DNA from: a virus
Virus record (IMG/VR): IMGVR_UViG_3300031603_000001
Location: 124,001 to 188,000 of that record
Direction: 5' to 3' (one strand)
DNA length: 64,000 nt
Each line of letters starts with the position of its first letter. Positions within the stretch are counted from its first letter, which is position 1. Made by a program: the position numbers and the translations under genes. Below the pieces are notes generated by a model. It worked only from the letters and a program-made list of their open reading frames with translations. It ran no database searches and was not told the origin of the DNA. Positions 1-6,349 of this stretch are shown piece by piece.

Positions 1-147
1 TTCGTACCCAACTTGTTCTGGTTTGTCTAGAATAATCCAATGTATGGATTTACTGTATTCTTTACGTAAGACTTTCTCGTTCTGCCGTAGGGTGTTAACT
101 CTTGCTTCACGACTCTTATGAGTAGCTTGCCGTTCTAGCCTACCCAT
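1..147 (-). CDS. Hypothetical protein, N-terminal part (runs off window)
   Basis: An open frame of 49 codons starts with ATG at 147 and continues past the left edge. It starts MGRLERQATHKSREARV and is rich in Arg, Lys and Gln. Its ATG overlaps the stop of the next upstream gene (TAATG), so it is probably translationally coupled. No family is recognised from this fragment. Confidence 0.6.
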   Translation of the reverse strand, partial: MGRLERQATHKSREARVNTLRQNEKVLRKEYSKSIHWIILDKPEQVGYE

Positions 148-404
148 TAAGCTGCAATCTTTATAATACGAGGCCAGCCTTCGGCTTCTGTATTTGATTT
201 ATTATCAACTACAGCTAAGGGTCCCTTCCGTCGCCAGAAGCGAGCAGGCGTATGTGCATCGCCCTCTCTATGCCAATATTTGCCTATACCACTAAGTTCT
301 ACTTCTAATCCAAATTGAGTTTGTTCCTCTGCTTCGTTGAACGCAGCAATGGTGAATTCTGTAAACTGAACCTTACCATTCCTATCTTTATGAATTACTG
401 GCAT
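147..404 (-). CDS. Hypothetical protein (85 aa)
   Basis: The start is set at the ATG at 404 because AGAGGA lies six bases upstream of it. An in-frame ATG at 449 would add 15 residues but lacks a ribosome binding site. The product is a small soluble mixed-charge protein (MPVIHKDRNGKVQF...). It ends in a one-base overlap with the following gene. No family is recognised. Confidence 0.6.
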   Translation of the reverse strand: MPVIHKDRNGKVQFTEFTIAAFNEAEEQTQFGLEVELSGIGKYWHREGDAHTPARFWRRKGPLAVVDNKSNTEAEGWPRIIKIAA

Positions 405-500
405 AATATCCTCTATAGTTTTAGACTCCGGAGGGCATCGAATCTCCATACAATTAAGCGACGACGTTTAAAGCCGTTGCGTCTACTTATACAATAATTA

Positions 501-538
501 TATGCAGATTGAGTCCTAACTAGGTCTCAATCTGCATA
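501..538. repeat. Long perfect hairpin (inverted repeat)
   Basis: TATGCAGATTGAG and its reverse complement form a 13-bp stem around an 11-12 base loop. The same 13-mer recurs at 1317-1329. It lies between a protein gene and the RNA array and could be a terminator or processing hairpin. Confidence 0.6.
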
Positions 539-565
539 ATTCTTATCCGAAGACTGATTGACCTT

Positions 566-793
566 CTAGGTTCGTGTCTCCGGCATCTGAAGCCATGTAA
601 CGAGTGACATAGCCCATTTGTACTCTTCCCAGCAACAATAGTTCCATACACTCTCACTATTGTGATTTGGTATGTATCTATTTATAGCGGTAAGGTATTT
701 GTATAATATAGATTTAGAATGCGGGTCGACACCCGGGCGACTAGGGTTGCTGGAATTGGGTGTAGTCCTCACCAGCGTTGTCTTACCGGTCAT
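566..793 (-). CDS. Possible small protein (75 aa)
   Basis: This is an open frame in the gap before the tRNA array. AAAGGG lies just upstream of the ATG, closer than ideal. The C-terminal half is rich in Trp, Tyr and Cys (NYCCWEEYKWAM), which looks more like coding than random sequence. There is no recognised domain and it may be spurious. Between it and the tRNA at 995 (800-990) I see several inverted repeats (for example ATAAAGG/CCTTTAT) but no gene. Confidence 0.3.
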   Translation of the reverse strand: MTGKTTLVRTTPNSSNPSRPGVDPHSKSILYKYLTAINRYIPNHNSESVWNYCCWEEYKWAMSLVTWLQMPETRT

Positions 794-994
794 TCCCTTT
801 TCAGGGACAGTGAGCGGCGTGCATGTTTATACCGTATCTCCTTAGGATGGTGTCATTCGAGGCTACCCTCTTCCTACACTCAGTGCTAAGCACGATCCTA
901 AATCTATAAAGGTCAGTACGAATGATTCGTGAACAGGCTCATTCAGGCCTTTATACGGCTGATCCATCAGTGTGTACTATCACGATGGGCCCAG

Positions 995-1066
995 CGGGGC
1001 GGACGGGGCTCGAACCCGTAACTTCCAGGTTGACAACCTGGTGCTCTACCATTGAACTACCGCCCC
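995..1066 (-). tRNA. tRNA-Asp (GTC)
   Basis: The cloverleaf is complete: acceptor GGGGCGG pairs with CCGCCCC, the anticodon loop is TTGTCAA, the T loop is TTCGAGC and the discriminator is G. CCA is not encoded. Confidence 0.93.
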
Positions 1067-1100
1067 AGATCTAGTGATTTTGTCACGGGGTCAAACATAT

Positions 1101-1231
1101 TATGAGCGACCGGATTCGAACTGGCGCACCTAGCTTAGATTATAGTGTGAGGTAGGTACCGTAATTCACACCTCTTACTAGTATATGACCGGGATTATGT
1201 TCCCGCGCTCTACCAATTGAGCTACACTCAC
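1101..1231 (-). tRNA. tRNA-Met (CAT)-like with ~60-nt insertion in the variable region
   Basis: Acceptor GTGAGTG pairs with CGCTCAT. The D arm is normal and the T loop is TTCGAAT with one A-C mismatch in its stem. The anticodon stem CGGGA/TCCCG encloses ACATAA, so CAT is present but the loop is one base short or irregular. Between the anticodon stem and the normal variable segment GGTGC lie about 60 extra bases with their own AGGTGTGA/TCACACT hairpin. It could be a mini-intron, a long extra arm or a decaying gene. Confidence 0.65.
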
Positions 1232-1238
1232 AATTTTG

Positions 1239-1313
1239 TACGCCAGGTAGGAATTGAACCCACGACCTTCCCGTCCGTAGCGGGGCACTCTATCCAGACT
1301 GAGCTACTGGCGC
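1239..1313 (-). tRNA. tRNA-Arg (ACG)
   Basis: Acceptor GCGCCAG pairs with CTGGCGT. The anticodon loop is CTACGGA and the T loop is TTCAATT. The anticodon stem is four good pairs with a C-A mismatch at 27-43. The discriminator is A and CCA is not encoded. Confidence 0.88.
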
Positions 1314-1316
1314 ATA

Positions 1317-1488
1317 TATGCAGATTGAGATTTAGTTTGGACTTGCTCCAGGCAGCGGCACTGGTGTTACCCACTTCTGCTACCCTTGGCGTACCTTGTT
1401 ACATTCTGGATAGTTAACATCCCCAGAGCTACAATGATCGTGATCTCGGTTTTCCCGTGCTTACGACACTTATACCTATATCTGCATA
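1317..1488. ncRNA. 170-nt non-coding block bounded by inverted repeat
   Basis: TATGCAGATTGAG at 1317 and ATCTGCATA near 1479-1488 would pair to close a domain of about 170 nt. The same left repeat forms a simple hairpin at 501-538. No tRNA or protein gene is visible inside. The strand and function are unknown. Confidence 0.4.
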
Positions 1489-1508
1489 GTTTTATCTAAT
1501 TGACTGGT

Positions 1509-1530
1509 TGACCTTTTACTTAAAAGGTCA
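1509..1530 (-). terminator. Perfect 9-bp hairpin, terminator-like
   Basis: TGACCTTTT-ACTT-AAAAGGTCA is a perfect stem-loop just downstream (minus strand) of an isolated T-arm-like sequence. It lacks a clear T tract, so it may instead be a processing hairpin. Confidence 0.4.
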
Positions 1531-1575
1531 CTAGAGGGAGGGTTTGAACCTCCCCACCCACCAAACGTCTAGGCA
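1531..1575 (-). other. Orphan tRNA T-arm / 3'-half-like sequence
   Basis: A perfect T arm (GGAGG TTCAAAC CCTCC) is followed by a possible 3' acceptor strand CTCTAGT. No matching 5' acceptor or D arm was found on either side within the next several hundred bases. It is read as a tRNA remnant or half. Confidence 0.4.
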
Positions 1576-1652
1576 TGCCACCTTTGGTGAATTAACGTAA
1601 CAAGAGCTGCGTGTGCTTTGCAAATGCGATGCAGCCTGTCTGTCCAAGCGCG

Positions 1653-1725
1653 TGGACCACCGGGGGCTCGAACCCCGAACCTCCGCCTTGCAAGGGCGGC
1701 GCTCTCCCAATTGAGCTAGTGGCCC
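1653..1725 (-). tRNA. tRNA-Ala (TGC)
   Basis: Acceptor GGGCCAC pairs with GTGGTCC. The anticodon arm is CCGCC CTTGCAA GGCGG and the T loop is TTCGAGC. The discriminator is A. Confidence 0.94.
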
Positions 1726-1813
1726 AAATAATGCCAGAGCAACTTAGGATATCGATAGACTTCTGTATGGCCATACATATGCCGTACATCCTTCACGCAT
1801 TCTGGCAACGATT

Positions 1814-2062
1814 TTACTGCTCTACTACCCGAAACAATCTGTTTGCTCTAATGGTAGTAGTTCTTTGAGTAGTCTTCTTAAGTTCAACATTGTTTTCGTA
1901 AATAGAAGCATACGTTGACAGTACTTCTAACCTAACTGTCTTCTTTATACTATCTGCTGACATGGATCTCCCAAGTAAATTATGGGTAACCCCATTTGTA
2001 CATCTATGATAACCATAGAGGCTACCGTTTACTATAGGATTTCCTAAAGCATCTAAAATCAT
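1814..2062 (-). CDS. Hypothetical protein (82 aa) within tRNA array
   Basis: The start is set at the ATG at 2062, seven bases after GAAGG. An upstream ATG would run into tRNA-Val and lacks this site. The protein begins MILDALGNPIVNGSLYGYHR and has a basic, helical C-terminal half. It sits between tRNA-Ala and tRNA-Val. No family is recognised. Confidence 0.6.
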   Translation of the reverse strand: MILDALGNPIVNGSLYGYHRCTNGVTHNLLGRSMSADSIKKTVRLEVLSTYASIYENNVELKKTTQRTTTIRANRLFRVVEQ

Positions 2063-2081
2063 ATAACCTTCTCTTTCTCTG

Positions 2082-2156
2082 TACACCTGGATGGATTCGA
2101 ACCACCGACGTCCTCCTTGTAAGGGAGGCGCTCTAAACCAACTGAGCTACAGGTGC
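2082..2156 (-). tRNA. tRNA-Val (TAC)
   Basis: Acceptor GCACCTG pairs with CAGGTGT. The anticodon arm is CCTCC CTTACAA GGAGG and the T loop is TTCGAAT. The discriminator is A. Confidence 0.94.
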
Positions 2157-2160
2157 AAAT

Positions 2161-2302
2161 AGTATCTTAGAACCTTTCGGTAACCTCCGATACTTCACTT
2201 TATAGGCGTCCTATCCGCTAGACGACCGGCCCCTGGGGGACCAGGCGAGATTTGAACTCGCGTTTCCTCCTTGATATGGTAGTTAGGGTTTGCTGTGAGG
2301 TT
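2161..2302 (-). tRNA. Circularly permuted tRNA element A (anticodon reads ATC, Asp-like)
   Basis: In minus-strand order there is a leader (AACCTCACAGCAAA...CTA, 2302-2280), the tRNA 3' half (2279-2234), one G (2233), the 5' half (2232-2204) and a trailer hairpin (2203-2161). The halves fit together: acceptor GGGCCGG/CTGGTCC, D arm GTCT/GGAC, T arm GCGAG TTCAAAT CTCGC. The anticodon stem CCT|CC with GGAGG is split after position 29. The connecting loop contains an encoded CCA. The loop ATATCAA gives ATC, unusual because A34 is rare and Asp(GTC) already exists. The trailer carries AGGTT followed by an ACC-GAAA-GGT hairpin. Confidence 0.7.
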
Positions 2303-2311
2303 TATATTAAA

Positions 2312-3196
2312 TCATGATATTTTACGGATAATAACACTATGTATTTGCATTCCTCCACCGTTATTACCAGGATATCTTAGACTCTCGAGTAATGTACGTT
2401 TGTATTTTGTATGATCAAGTCCATTAATAAATGAATACCAAAGCGTTCGTTGTTCGTTTGCATTAACTTGAGCCCTAGTAGTAGTATTTAATATTAAAGC
2501 TAATGGTACACCTATTGTGGTGTTATTCGCTATAAACACTTCTACTTGCTTTAATAAGTTAAGTGTAGTAGACACTTGTAGGTCTAAATTAGCTAAAGTT
2601 AAGTTACGATGTACAGCTTCAAATACATTCTTATTAAAAAGCTCATATCTTTTATTTCCACCAGAAACTATATTATTTAACTCTGTAAAATCCTTTAGTT
2701 TACGGTAGTGCGCAGTGTGGTCACCTGCATATTCATATGTATTAAGTATAGCACTGTGAGGCATAAACTCTAATAACCGTTGTTTGTCAATATCCATTGC
2801 AGTACCCGCTAATGTGATAATCTCTGTATTTGGGAGAATTGGTAAATACCAAGTTACTTCCTTAAATACTTTTGCAAATGCTATATGACGTTGCTGATTA
2901 TGTACGTAATCTAAACCATTAGCTTTGCACTTTTTACAAGTGTATACCTTTTGTTTAGGTTTTACCTCTACAAAACTATAAGCAGGACAATGTTTACATT
3001 TTCTCAGATAAACTCGTTGCACTGCCGCTTTCCCTTGTGAAAGGAAGGGGCCTCTAACTTTAAAGTAATAGTCTTCATTTAATAAACAGTAAACTTTAGT
3101 ATTCCTTTGAGTTATGGTGGCTATTCTTCTTTGCTTAGGGTCTCGGCATCTTGCAGCCTTTGACATGATACTTTGTTTTAGATTTAACTTTTGCAT
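2312..3196 (-). CDS. Zinc-ribbon protein with Rossmann/methyltransferase-like C-terminus
   Basis: This 294-aa protein sits between permuted elements A and B. Residues ~65-90 carry two CxxC pairs (CKHC, CKKC), a zinc ribbon. The C-terminal part looks like a class I methyltransferase fold: a strand with TLAGTAMDID, then a strand ending in an acidic residue (NTYEYAGD), then NKNVFEAV, then LANLDL, then LALILNTTTRAQ. It is a clear paralogue of the C-terminal half of the 503-aa protein at 14956-16467 (both have N[AK]NVF.AV and ..LDL). Catalytic residues are not certain, so the function is an inference. AGGA lies nine bases before the ATG. Confidence 0.75.
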   Translation of the reverse strand: MQKLNLKQSIMSKAARCRDPKQRRIATITQRNTKVYCLLNEDYYFKVRGPFLSQGKAAVQRVYLRKCKHCPAYSFVEVKPKQKVYTCKKCKANGLDYVHNQQRHIAFAKVFKEVTWYLPILPNTEIITLAGTAMDIDKQRLLEFMPHSAILNTYEYAGDHTAHYRKLKDFTELNNIVSGGNKRYELFNKNVFEAVHRNLTLANLDLQVSTTLNLLKQVEVFIANNTTIGVPLALILNTTTRAQVNANEQRTLWYSFINGLDHTKYKRTLLESLRYPGNNGGGMQIHSVIIRKIS

Positions 3197-3296
3197 AATA
3201 AATATCCTAGTTATGGCAGTACTCCGCCAATTCTTATGATCAACAGAGTATTACCTCAGATCTTTATATAACCCGTTGTACTGGGATTGTATTACG

Positions 3297-3446
3297 AATT
3301 ACCATTCGAACCTTGCGGTAACCTCTAGGTAACTCTCGTGCTCTAACCAACTGAGCTACTCCCCTATGTTTTGCAGGGGAGACTGGATTCGAACCAGTGA
3401 CCGCGTCATTTGGAGTGATTAGTTTGTTTGTTTGCTGTAAGGTTTC
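3297..3446 (-). tRNA. Circularly permuted tRNA-Trp (CCA), element B
   Basis: Minus-strand order is leader AACCTTACAGCAAACAAAC (3446-3419), 3' half (3418-3374), an eight-base link, 5' half (3365-3337) and trailer hairpin (3336-3297). Joined, the halves make a near-perfect tRNA: acceptor AGGGGAG/CTCCCCT (7 of 7), D stem GCTC/GAGC, anticodon stem CG|TCA with TGACG (5 of 5), loop CTCCAAA, variable CGGTC, T arm ACTGG TTCGAAT CCAGT, discriminator G. In conventional order neither half matches any neighbouring half. The leader starts three bases after the stop of the HNH gene. Confidence 0.85.
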
Positions 3447-3449
3447 TAA

Positions 3450-4019
3450 TTATTTAGAGGAACTAGTCCTCTTTGGATTGCTCTGTGGACGTTTATTACC
3501 GTTTCCCACATTAGCACCTCCAAATGTTTTTGTAAGCGAATGACAATTAGGACAAAGTAACTGTACGTTACCAGGACTTGAGTCCTTCCAATTACCATCA
3601 ATATGATCTACTTGTAGAGGTATTTTATTAGTATAAAGATTAACTACATTCCACTCGCATTTTGAGCACTTATTATTAATCTCAAATAAATGTGCACGAA
3701 TAGCCTTCGATATACCTCCATGGGAGGTTGTCGCCTCATAAGTGCCAGAGTACCAAGCTTCTATTATCCGCTTGCGTTTATCTGCAATATGACATTCTTT
3801 ATTACAGTACTTAGAATGAGGATTATTTAATGGAGTTGTGCAGAATAAACACAATCCAGTACTATGTACTTGTTGTAATTTCTCTGCATCTTTATGCGCT
3901 CTGCAGCAAAAGAACTTACCCGACTTATTAGCTTTAATAGCAGATGGAGATCTATGTATCTTAATATTACATCCGTCGGTTGAACACTGTATGTTTAGAA
4001 TAATCTTTGTAAATGACAT
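3450..4019 (-). CDS. HNH homing-type endonuclease
   Basis: This 189-aa protein has several Cys-rich zinc sites (CLFC...CNKEC, CSKC) and a C-terminal HNH core: LQVDHIDGNWKDSSPGNVQ followed by LLCPNCHSLT. Strong AGGAGG lies six bases before the ATG. It lies directly upstream of permuted element B. HNH proteins of this type are usually mobile and nick or cut DNA, so it may drive spread of the neighbouring RNA element, but that is inference. Confidence 0.88.
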   Translation of the reverse strand: MSFTKIILNIQCSTDGCNIKIHRSPSAIKANKSGKFFCCRAHKDAEKLQQVHSTGLCLFCTTPLNNPHSKYCNKECHIADKRKRIIEAWYSGTYEATTSHGGISKAIRAHLFEINNKCSKCEWNVVNLYTNKIPLQVDHIDGNWKDSSPGNVQLLCPNCHSLTKTFGGANVGNGNKRPQSNPKRTSSSK

Positions 4020-4125
4020 ATCGCCTCCTATTTACATATAGGTATGTCACTGGTCAAGCATCTATTTGGTAATTCTCTTAAAGTACGTACCACACTAAGA
4101 TATAATAATCAAATAGATGCTTAAG

Positions 4126-4200
4126 TGCACCGTGGAGGACTCGAACCTCCGTTCACAGACTTATCAGGTCTGTACATTAACCGTCGTATGCTATCGGTGC
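4126..4200 (-). tRNA. tRNA-Ile (GAT)
   Basis: Acceptor GCACCGA pairs with ACGGTGC except at the last pair. The anticodon arm is CAGAC CTGATAA GTCTG and the T loop is TTCGAGT. The discriminator is A. Confidence 0.92.
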
Positions 4201-4228
4201 CTAACTACTGCCTTAAAGGACTAGTTAA

Positions 4229-4450
4229 TCATTTTACGTTAGTATGTGCTACAAAATATCCACTTACAACAGTAGCTACTGTGGCAAGATACCATATTAA
4301 GTGTTCCCATATAAACTTCAATGTGGCAGAGCCCATTCCAGTCTCTACAGGAGGAACCCATGTCCAAAATGTCCATGAATAACTAACTCCGCTTATTAAG
4401 CCACAAAACATCAGGAATACACCTAATATCATTTTTGTATCTTTACTCAT
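4229..4450 (-). CDS. Small membrane protein (73 aa)
   Basis: Two hydrophobic segments are visible: residues ~7-30 (ILGVFLMFCGLISGVSYSW) and ~48-68 (LIWYLATVATVVSGYFVA). GAGGT precedes the ATG at a usable distance. It lies between tRNA-Ile and permuted element C. No family is recognised. Confidence 0.65.
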   Translation of the reverse strand: MSKDTKMILGVFLMFCGLISGVSYSWTFWTWVPPVETGMGSATLKFIWEHLIWYLATVATVVSGYFVAHTNVK

Positions 4451-4476
4451 CCGTTTTACCTCAGATATTAAAAGTT

Positions 4477-4620
4477 GGATCCTCTTAAAACCTTGCGGTA
4501 ACCCGAGAGGACCCTGGCAGTCTGGCGCTCTACCAACTGAGTTAACATCACCGGGGCGACGTCGCGGATTTGAACCGCGGACATCCAGATTTCAGTATGC
4601 GTTTTGGTTGCTGTGGGGTT
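4477..4620 (-). tRNA. Circularly permuted tRNA-Phe (GAA)-like, element C
   Basis: Minus-strand order is leader AACCCCACAGCAACC, 3' half (about 4597-4555), a two-base link, 5' half (4552-4521) and trailer with GGGTT plus an ACC-GCAA-GGT hairpin. The halves pair as GGTGATGT/ACGTCGCC, CCAGA/TCTGG (anticodon stem) and CGCGG TTCAAAT CCGCG. The anticodon region reads CTGAAA, giving GAA with one loop base missing or an altered junction. It is the only Phe-type tRNA seen in the window. Leader AACCC and trailer GGGTT covary with the AACCT/AGGTT of other elements. Confidence 0.7.
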
Positions 4621-4629
4621 AATACTTTG

Positions 4630-4701
4630 CGCTGAGTAGAAGAATCGAACTCCTGTCAGAGGATTACAAATCCCCCGCTCTACCTGTTAAGCTAACTCAG
4701 C
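4630..4701 (-). tRNA. tRNA-Thr (TGT)
   Basis: Acceptor GCTGAGT pairs with ACTCAGC. The anticodon arm is GGGGA TTTGTAA TCCTC and the T loop is TTCGATT. Confidence 0.92.
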
Positions 4702-4735
4702 TAATAACTTTTCCCTACTTTGTATCTTTCACGTC

Positions 4736-4809
4736 TGTGAACGGAGAGGATCGAACTCTCGAGCACGCGGACCACAACCGCGCGCTCTACCAACTGAGCT
4801 ACGTCCACC
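4736..4809 (-). tRNA. tRNA-His (GTG)
   Basis: Acceptor GTGGACG pairs with CGTTCAC and a G precedes position 1, as expected for G-1 of tRNA-His. The anticodon arm is CGCGG TTGTGGT CCGCG and the T loop is TTCGATC. Confidence 0.93.
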
Positions 4810-4814
4810 GTGTG

Positions 4815-4888
4815 CGGGGAAGGAAAGATTCGAACTCTCGTCGCACGGGTTTGGAGGCCGGCATCGTAGACCGCTAGACCACTTCCCC
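4815..4888 (-). tRNA. tRNA-Trp (CCA)-like
   Basis: Acceptor GGGGAAG pairs with CTTCCCC. The T arm is GAGAG TTCGAAT CTTTC. The loop CTCCAAA is typical of Trp, but the anticodon stem has only three central pairs and the D stem is weak. It could be a poor Gly(TCC). If it is not functional, the permuted element B would be the working Trp tRNA. Confidence 0.65.
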
Positions 4889-4899
4889 TTTGTAATTGG

Positions 4900-4974
4900 T
4901 CACCCCGGAGAGGTTCGAACTCTCGTTTTTGGACTGAAAATCCAATGTTCTAGACCTATCTAAACTACGGGGCG
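4900..4974 (-). tRNA. tRNA-Glu (TTC)
   Basis: Acceptor CGCCCCG pairs with CGGGGTG. The anticodon arm is TTGGA TTTTCAG TCCAA and the T loop is TTCGAAC. The discriminator is A. Confidence 0.9.
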
Positions 4975-4976
4975 AA

Positions 4977-5130
4977 TAAAAGCAGAATGTAGCTACTTAA
5001 GACCAGGCGGTGTAGCCGCCCTGCCTATAACCCGGCTCTCCAGCCAGGATACCCTTTTAATTTCAGCCGAAGCTTAGCGAAGATCGAGTGAACTCCCTGT
5101 TAGTTTTACTATTATCTGCTTAATAATAAA
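4977..5130. ncRNA. Putative structured RNA, tandem unit 1
   Basis: This non-coding block contains AGCAGA...TAGCTAC at one end, a GGCT-CTCC-AGCC hairpin, a CCTTTTAATTT segment and TCTGCTTAATAATA at the other end. A second block with the same order of motifs follows. Orientation and function are unknown. Confidence 0.45.
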
Positions 5131-5305
5131 GCAAGCCGGTAGCTACACCTGTAGGTTAGTTGCTGCAGCAACACCTCCGCACCGCTCTCCAGCGGCGAAG
5201 CCTTTTAAGTTTAGTGTGAGGATTGGCCAGTAGCTCACGAAAGTGTCTACTTGTAGCCTCATGCTAGTTTTCGCTTTTTACTTGCTTAATACTAAGGAAA
5301 GAGGC
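5131..5305. ncRNA. Putative structured RNA, tandem unit 2
   Basis: This block repeats the plan of unit 1: AGCAAG...TAGCTAC, a CCGCT-CTCC-AGCGG hairpin (same loop, changed stem pairs), CCTTTTAAGTTT, and ACTTGCTTAATACTA at the end. The changed but still paired stem supports a conserved RNA fold. From 5306 to 5390 I see nothing further. Confidence 0.45.
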
Positions 5306-5390
5306 AGGAATCTAGACCTGCTATATCTCCGTATGTTGTTTAATACAGCACCTTAGAGATTCTCCGTTGCTCCATACTGCGAAAGTTTTG

Positions 5391-5464
5391 TGGCAGGGGC
5401 GGGATTTGAACCCACGACCTGAAGCTTATGAAGCTCCCGAGCTACCAGACTGCTCCACCCTGCT
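5391..5464 (-). tRNA. Initiator tRNA-fMet (CAT)
   Basis: The acceptor AGCAGGG/CCCTGCC has an unpaired A1-C72 position, the hallmark of bacterial initiator tRNA. The TGGAGCAG D arm also matches. The anticodon loop is TTCATAA and the T arm is GTGGG TTCAAAT CCCGC. Confidence 0.9.
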
Positions 5465-5472
5465 AATTAGGT

Positions 5473-5754
5473 TTATTCACCATGGTATTGAAACAACACT
5501 GCATTACAGCGATCGTGTACAACCCCAATGGTCATACCTGTATCATGGTTATGATGCAGATGTACTGGATAATTAAAGAAGCCATCTGGAAATAGCTTCG
5601 TATTAATATACTTATCTTGTACTTCTTTGGAAGGATCTCCAAACAACTTTGTTTTACAATAATAACAAAGCTTATCTTGTAACTTCATATACTCTAAGCG
5701 AACTTTACGACGTTCACTTGGACTTATTTCATCATAGTTTACTGGAAGTTCCAT
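5473..5754 (-). CDS. Endonuclease VII-like HNH nuclease
   Basis: This 93-aa protein has a zinc pair CYYC near residue 30 and a C-terminal core VHLHHNHDTGMTIGVVHDRC followed by N. That resembles recombination endonuclease VII (H-x-D/H-H-x-H, then a C-terminal C-x-N). It lies among tRNAs, a common site for free-standing homing nucleases. A Holliday-junction role is possible but not shown. Confidence 0.75.
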   Translation of the reverse strand: MELPVNYDEISPSERRKVRLEYMKLQDKLCYYCKTKLFGDPSKEVQDKYINTKLFPDGFFNYPVHLHHNHDTGMTIGVVHDRCNAVLFQYHGE

Positions 5755-5777
5755 TTAACCTTTCATTAATCTCTTAG

Positions 5778-5850
5778 CTCCTCGCAAAGGATTTGAACCT
5801 CTGTATTCAGCTCCAAAAGCTGAGGTCCTGGGCCGCTAGACGAACGAGGA
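5778..5850 (-). tRNA. tRNA-Gln (TTG)
   Basis: Acceptor TCCTCGT pairs with GCGAGGA. The anticodon arm is TCAGC TTTTGGA GCTGA and the T loop is TTCAAAT. The discriminator is G. Confidence 0.93.
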
Positions 5851-5861
5851 ATGAATCTTTG

Positions 5862-5937
5862 TGGGGGCAGAAGGATTTGAACCTTCGATCAATACATTAA
5901 AAGTGTACTGCTTTAAGCCAGACTAAGCTACGCCCCC
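5862..5937 (-). tRNA. tRNA-Lys (TTT)
   Basis: Acceptor GGGGGCG pairs with TGCCCCC. The anticodon arm is GTACA CTTTTAA TGTAT and the T loop is TTCAAAT. The discriminator is A. Confidence 0.93.
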
Positions 5938-5994
5938 TTCTTTACGAAAGCGTTTGCCTATCGGAGCTGATAGGCGGCTTTGATACAATCTGGG

Positions 5995-6035
5995 GCTCCT
6001 CTCCCATGATCTCCACCATTATACTAAAGGGATAT
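5995..6035 (-). other. tRNA 5'-half-like remnant
   Basis: ATCCCTT TA GTAT AATGGT looks like an acceptor strand and D arm, followed by a short GGG...CCCC hairpin. No T arm and no AAGGGAT acceptor partner follow. A GCCTATC/GATAGGC hairpin lies just downstream. It is read as a decayed or partial tRNA. Confidence 0.35.
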
Positions 6036-6103
6036 GTCTAAGTATTAAATCTCTTGCATCACAGACGTATTCGGCAGGACTTCCGCCTGCACAAATCCCT
6101 ACG

Positions 6104-6175
6104 AGCAGTAAGTGAGATTTGAACTCACAACCTCCACGTCGGCAACGTGGCATTCTACCGTTGAACTATTACCGC
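6104..6175 (-). tRNA. tRNA-Gly (GCC)
   Basis: Acceptor GCGGTAA pairs with TTACTGC. The anticodon arm is CCACG TTGCCGA CGTGG and the T arm is GTGAG TTCAAAT CTCAC. Confidence 0.93.
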
Positions 6176-6186
6176 ATTTACTACTG

Positions 6187-6274
6187 AACCGGAGACAGGA
6201 CTCGAACCTGCGACACCCGACTTGGAAAGACGGTGTTCTACGACATTTCTGTCTACCAACTGAACTACTCCGGC
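6187..6274 (-). tRNA. tRNA-Gly (TCC) with hairpin inserted in the D loop
   Basis: Acceptor GCCGGAG pairs with CTCCGGT. The anticodon arm is CCGTC TTTCCAA GTCGG and the T arm is GCAGG TTCGAGT CCTGT. About 13-15 extra bases lie in the D arm, forming GACA-GAAA-TGTC flanked by GTA/GTA repeats, before the normal GAAC strand. The extra hairpin has a GNRA loop. Whether the tRNA folds and works is unknown. Confidence 0.75.
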
Positions 6275-6349
6275 ATATTAAATTAAAGCGGGTAACGTAT
6301 ACCACGATCGAAGCTGTTTCAGTCGATCTCAGATTTAAAGCTACCCACG

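Noticed and set aside
2161-4620. Conventional tRNAs with group I introns holding the ORFs at 2312-3196 and 3450-4019
   Set aside because: In conventional order the 5' and 3' halves flanking each ORF do not pair (for example GGTGATGT with CTCCCCT). Only the adjacent, permuted halves form acceptor and anticodon stems.
5995-6035. Pairing of this 5' half with the orphan T-arm at 1531-1575 as a trans-split tRNA
   Set aside because: The acceptor strands ATCCCTT and CTCTAGT are not complementary.
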